Assembly: GCA_033720735.1 (NCBI GenBank)
Contig: JAWWBX010000028.1
Location: forward strand, 1 to 24,322
DNA: 24,322 nt
Reading direction: 5' to 3'
Source of the DNA: B8-G4 sp033720735
GTDB lineage: Bacteria > Bacteroidota > Bacteroidia > Chitinophagales > Saprospiraceae
Shown here: piece after piece, positions 22,056 through 24,322 of the stretch
How positions within the stretch are numbered: the first letter of the stretch is position 1
Layout: each line of letters opens with the position of its first letter
Notes under the pieces: model-generated
Seen by the model: the letters and a program-made list of their open reading frames with translations, nothing else
The model's database searches: none
What the model was told of the DNA's origin: nothing
Position numbers and translations under genes: made by a program

Positions 22056-24065
22056 ATGTTGAACTGGTTGATCTCATTTGGTATTGTGATACTGTCTTTG
22101 CTGGTGGGCATGGGGTGTCAGGTTGATCGTCTGCCTCCTCAGTCGGACGCTGCTGCAGAATTTTATCCGTCTTCCAAGCCTGGCACACGCTGGTGGTGGT
22201 TTGCCACCGAGATCAAGAAGCCGGACATCAAGCATCAGCTGGATTGGGCCAAAGCGCACAATTTCGGGGGCGTGGAGATCGCCTGGGTGTACCCGCTCTA
22301 TCGCTACCAGCGCATGTACGCACGCAACTACAACCGGCACTATCCCAAGGACACCACGGCACAGGAGTGGCTCAGTCCGGAATGGTCCGAGGTCGTCACC
22401 TACACCAAGCGGTACGCGGATTCGATCGGCCTGGCCTGTGACTTCACTTTCGGGAGTGCCTGGCCGGTGGCGGGTCATAACATCGGGGTGGAACACACGT
22501 CAAAGATCTACGGGGATACCACCTTCAGGCAGACGCTGACATTTGCCTGGTCATGGCCGGATACGCTGCTGGTGATCAACCACCTGGACAGTAATGCCTT
22601 CAAGCGGTTTGCAGAGCCCATCGGCCGCGCCCTCGAAGATGCGCTCGATGGATCGAAGTCTGCCCTGTTTACCGACTCCTGGGAGATCAAGCTCAACAGC
22701 ACCAACAAGATCTGGACTCCGGGATTCGACACAACGTTCCAGTCTGCCTTTGGTTACGATCTCATCCCATACATGGACGCCGGCATCGATTCGTTTCCCG
22801 ACGTGCGATACGACTACATGATGCACCTGCACGACTATGTGGTCGACGGGTTTTACAAGCCCTATGTCAGGACCTGCCGTGCGTTGGGTGCCTGGTCGCG
22901 TGTGCAGTGCCTCGCCTCACCGACCGATGTAATGACCACCTACTCCCTGGTTGATATCCCGGAAACGGAAGCCATGCTCAACAATCCCAATTACAGCAGG
23001 ATCGTGAGTTCATCGGCCACGCTTGCATCAAAACCTCTGGTTTCCTGTGAGTCATTTACCTGCACATACGGCTTCCCGGCGACCTATCTCCGTGAGGAGC
23101 AGACGGCCGATCAGAAAATGGTGGCCGATGCCTTGTTTGCCCAGGGCGTCAATCACCATATCTATCACGGCATGCCGTACAATCCGAGAGGATCGGACTC
23201 CATTGATTTCTTTGCCACGACCTATTTCGGCCCAAACGGCAGCCTCACGCCCGAACTGCCGGCGTTCAATGCCTACATTGAACGGGTGTCGGGGATCATG
23301 CGGAAAGGACGCACCTATTCGGATGTTGCAGTCTACATTCCTTTCGAAGACGGCGTGATGCAAGGTGCCTACCCGCCAGAACGCCAGCGCGTCTGGGTAT
23401 GGGGCGAATATGAATTGCGGTATGTCTTCCCGCCGGAAGAGACAACGGGTTATCACCCGCTCTGGATCAACCGGCATTTCCTCGAGCAGGCGCAATGGGA
23501 CGAAAACAAGCTCCGGATTGGGGATGCCGCCTTTTCTTCGCTCTACATCGATGTCGCCTATCTGGACGTCCGGGCTTTGCGGCGGGTGTTTGAGCTCGCC
23601 CGTCAGGGGCTTCCTGTCTGCCTGAAGCAGACACCGGATCAACCCGGCCATGTCAAATCGCCGGACTATCCGGCCCTGCTTGACAGCCTGGCTGCCCTGG
23701 CCAACGTCTCTGCCGATTTCGCCCAGATCGTCACGCATCCACCGTTGATCCAGGGAGACAGTATCCCCGACTACTGGTGCCGGGTGAAAAGCGATGGCAC
23801 GCACTACCTGTTCCTCGCGCAGTGGCCGGCCAAAGATCTCGCCTATCCGGTGTATTCCGGACAGTCGTTGATGGATACCTCACAGTTTGCGGAGCTGTCT
23901 CTGCACGTCAACGGCCATTCGATCCAGCACAGGTTTGAATGGCAGCCCTATCAATCCCTGTTGTTGAAGATCGCCCCCGACGGCACCTGGGAGCAGATGG
24001 ACATTACATTCGTGCCCAAAGATCCGGTGGTAAGACCACGGGAGCAGCAACGGATGTATTTCTAG
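22056..24065 (+). CDS. GH106-like glycoside hydrolase (alpha-L-rhamnosidase-type), lipoprotein
   Basis: This 669-residue protein resembles GH106 alpha-L-rhamnosidases, which remove terminal rhamnose from plant or bacterial polysaccharides. The start is the ATG at 22056, giving a hydrophobic signal and LVGMGC (Cys21), an imperfect lipobox; an in-frame TTG at 22020 is a less likely start because it lies inside the tandem repeat. After the signal comes a WWW-containing stretch, TRWWWFATEIKKPDIKHQLD, and NFGGVEIAWVYPLYRY, a (beta/alpha)8-barrel opening seen in this group. Asp/Glu-rich active-site candidates such as ALFTDSWEIKLN and KPLVSCESFTCTY follow. Known GH106 enzymes are often over 1000 aa, so this is a compact form without extra C-terminal beta domains. 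Family assignment is by pattern only; a rhamnosidase activity is inferred. Confidence 0.7.
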   Translation: MLNWLISFGIVILSLLVGMGCQVDRLPPQSDAAAEFYPSSKPGTRWWWFATEIKKPDIKHQLDWAKAHNFGGVEIAWVYPLYRYQRMYARNYNRHYPKDTTAQEWLSPEWSEVVTYTKRYADSIGLACDFTFGSAWPVAGHNIGVEHTSKIYGDTTFRQTLTFAWSWPDTLLVINHLDSNAFKRFAEPIGRALEDALDGSKSALFTDSWEIKLNSTNKIWTPGFDTTFQSAFGYDLIPYMDAGIDSFPDVRYDYMMHLHDYVVDGFYKPYVRTCRALGAWSRVQCLASPTDVMTTYSLVDIPETEAMLNNPNYSRIVSSSATLASKPLVSCESFTCTYGFPATYLREEQTADQKMVADALFAQGVNHHIYHGMPYNPRGSDSIDFFATTYFGPNGSLTPELPAFNAYIERVSGIMRKGRTYSDVAVYIPFEDGVMQGAYPPERQRVWVWGEYELRYVFPPEETTGYHPLWINRHFLEQAQWDENKLRIGDAAFSSLYIDVAYLDVRALRRVFELARQGLPVCLKQTPDQPGHVKSPDYPALLDSLAALANVSADFAQIVTHPPLIQGDSIPDYWCRVKSDGTHYLFLAQWPAKDLAYPVYSGQSLMDTSQFAELSLHVNGHSIQHRFEWQPYQSLLLKIAPDGTWEQMDITFVPKDPVVRPREQQRMYF

Positions 24066-24068
24066 TCT

Positions 24069-24100
24069 GTGTTCACGTGTTCATGTGTTCACGTGTTCAT
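24069..24100. repeat. Octamer tandem repeat GTGTTCAY x4
   Basis: Four consecutive 8-base units alternate GTGTTCAC and GTGTTCAT, equivalent to two exact copies of a 16-base unit. It starts 4 bases after the GH106-like stop and runs into the first REP-like hairpin unit (GTTCATGGTG). Confidence 0.85.
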
Positions 24101-24107
24101 GGTGCTT

Positions 24108-24145
24108 GCCCTGAAGTCGCAGCGTCATGTGAAGTACTTCAGGGC
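24108..24145. repeat. REP-like hairpin, copy 1
   Basis: GCCCTGAAGT (24108-24117) pairs perfectly with ACTTCAGGGC (24136-24145), a 10-bp stem with an 18-base loop. The loop contains GAAGT, so alternative pairings exist. It could also act as a transcription attenuator or mRNA stabiliser at the end of the GH106-like gene, but there is no T-run. Confidence 0.75.
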
Positions 24146-24147
24146 CT

Positions 24148-24182
24148 GCCCTGAAGTCGTAGCGCAGCGGAGTACTTCAGGG
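24148..24182. repeat. REP-like hairpin, copy 2
   Basis: CCCTGAAGT (24149-24157) pairs with ACTTCAGGG (24174-24182), a 9-bp stem with a 16-base loop holding CGTAGCGCAGCGGAGT. It shares GCCCTGAAGTCG and AGTACTTCAGGG with copy 1, and is followed by TTCATGGTG, which also precedes copies 1 and 3. Confidence 0.75.
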
Positions 24183-24194
24183 TTCATGGTGGCT

Positions 24195-24230
24195 GCCCTG
24201 AATGCGCAGCGTAGCGGAGTTGTACAGGGT
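24195..24230. repeat. REP-like hairpin, degenerate copy 3
   Basis: GCCCTGAATGCGCAGCGTAG begins like copies 1 and 2 but the stem is reduced to CCCTG with CAGGG (24196-24200 and 24225-24229). The 24182-24201 sequence repeats GTTCATGGTG-TGCCCTGA of 24096-24115 with two differences. Copies are about 40-47 bases apart. Confidence 0.65.
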
Positions 24231-24248
24231 TCATATTATCTTGATCGC

Positions 24249-24322
24249 ATGAAGCAATTTCTGGCCATGGTCCTGCTGACTGTATCGTGTCACGTATTTT
24301 CCCAGGACTACAACATTCTGGA
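24249..24322 (+). CDS. Start of an exported protein, cut off by window edge
   Basis: The ATG at 24249 gives MKQFLAMVLLTVSCHVFSQD, then YNIL, a typical signal peptide with a short charged n-region, hydrophobic core and a probable cleavage after VFS or before QD. Only about 24 residues are visible, so no family can be named. It follows the repeat region and is downstream of the GH106-like gene in the same orientation. Confidence 0.6.
   Translation, partial: MKQFLAMVLLTVSCHVFSQDYNIL

Overview
The window looks like a chromosomal stretch of a moderately GC-rich (roughly 55%) environmental member of the Bacteroidota, probably Saprospiria-like or a related free-living lineage. This is inferred from gene content: a Bacteroidota-type xylulokinase, GH130 and GH106-like sugar enzymes, lipoprotein sulfatases, an ASPIC/UnbV propeller lipoprotein, a Bacteroidota-style pentapeptide protein and DinB protein. 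It is also inferred from one near-perfect Bacteroidota promoter (TTTG, 19 bases, TAGATTTG). I see no tRNA, rRNA, CRISPR array, transposase or phage gene. Coding density is very high and no gap exceeds about 200 bases.

Layout. 1-1395: the 5' two thirds of a xylulokinase (minus strand, running off the left edge), next to a broken C-terminal remnant of a GH130 mannoside phosphorylase. 1540-5913: a run of plus-strand housekeeping and accessory genes (DUF4282 membrane protein, pentapeptide-repeat protein, YceI protein, HEAT-repeat protein, RhlE-type DEAD-box helicase, DUF2306 membrane protein, antibiotic-biosynthesis-monooxygenase-like protein). 5931-7825: minus-strand membrane protein, papain-family protease and a small helical protein. 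7950-9263: a Tat-exported class V aminotransferase fold protein.

9268-14246: a tight five-gene minus-strand cluster. In transcription order it encodes an FGE-sulfatase-domain lipoprotein that lacks the FGE catalytic cysteines, a DinB protein, an AAC(6')-like acetyltransferase and two formylglycine-type sulfatases with lipoprotein-like N-termini. 14410-17247: a plus-strand three-gene operon for a di-haem DHOR-type lipoprotein, a high-potential-type Rieske protein and an outer-membrane beta-barrel. In front of it, a perfect 20-bp palindrome fills the spacer of a consensus Bacteroidota promoter. This is the most striking regulatory signal in the window and, with its operon, the best candidate for a little-described system: a regulated envelope redox or metal-uptake module.

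17221-21176: minus-strand genes for a seven-bladed FG-GAP/ASPIC lipoprotein, a HAD phosphatase, a SnoaL-like protein and a Tat-signal nitronate monooxygenase; the last three are spaced 5-6 bases apart. 21413-22003: a small two-helix membrane protein and a GIY-YIG-like protein. 22056-24065: a GH106-like (rhamnosidase-type) lipoprotein, preceded by a heptanucleotide tandem repeat. 24066-24248: an octamer repeat and three REP-like hairpins, then the start of another exported protein cut off by the right edge.

The sugar kinase, GH130 remnant, sulfatases and GH106-like enzyme together suggest a polysaccharide-degrading lifestyle, but there is no SusC/SusD pair, so this is not a classic polysaccharide utilisation locus.
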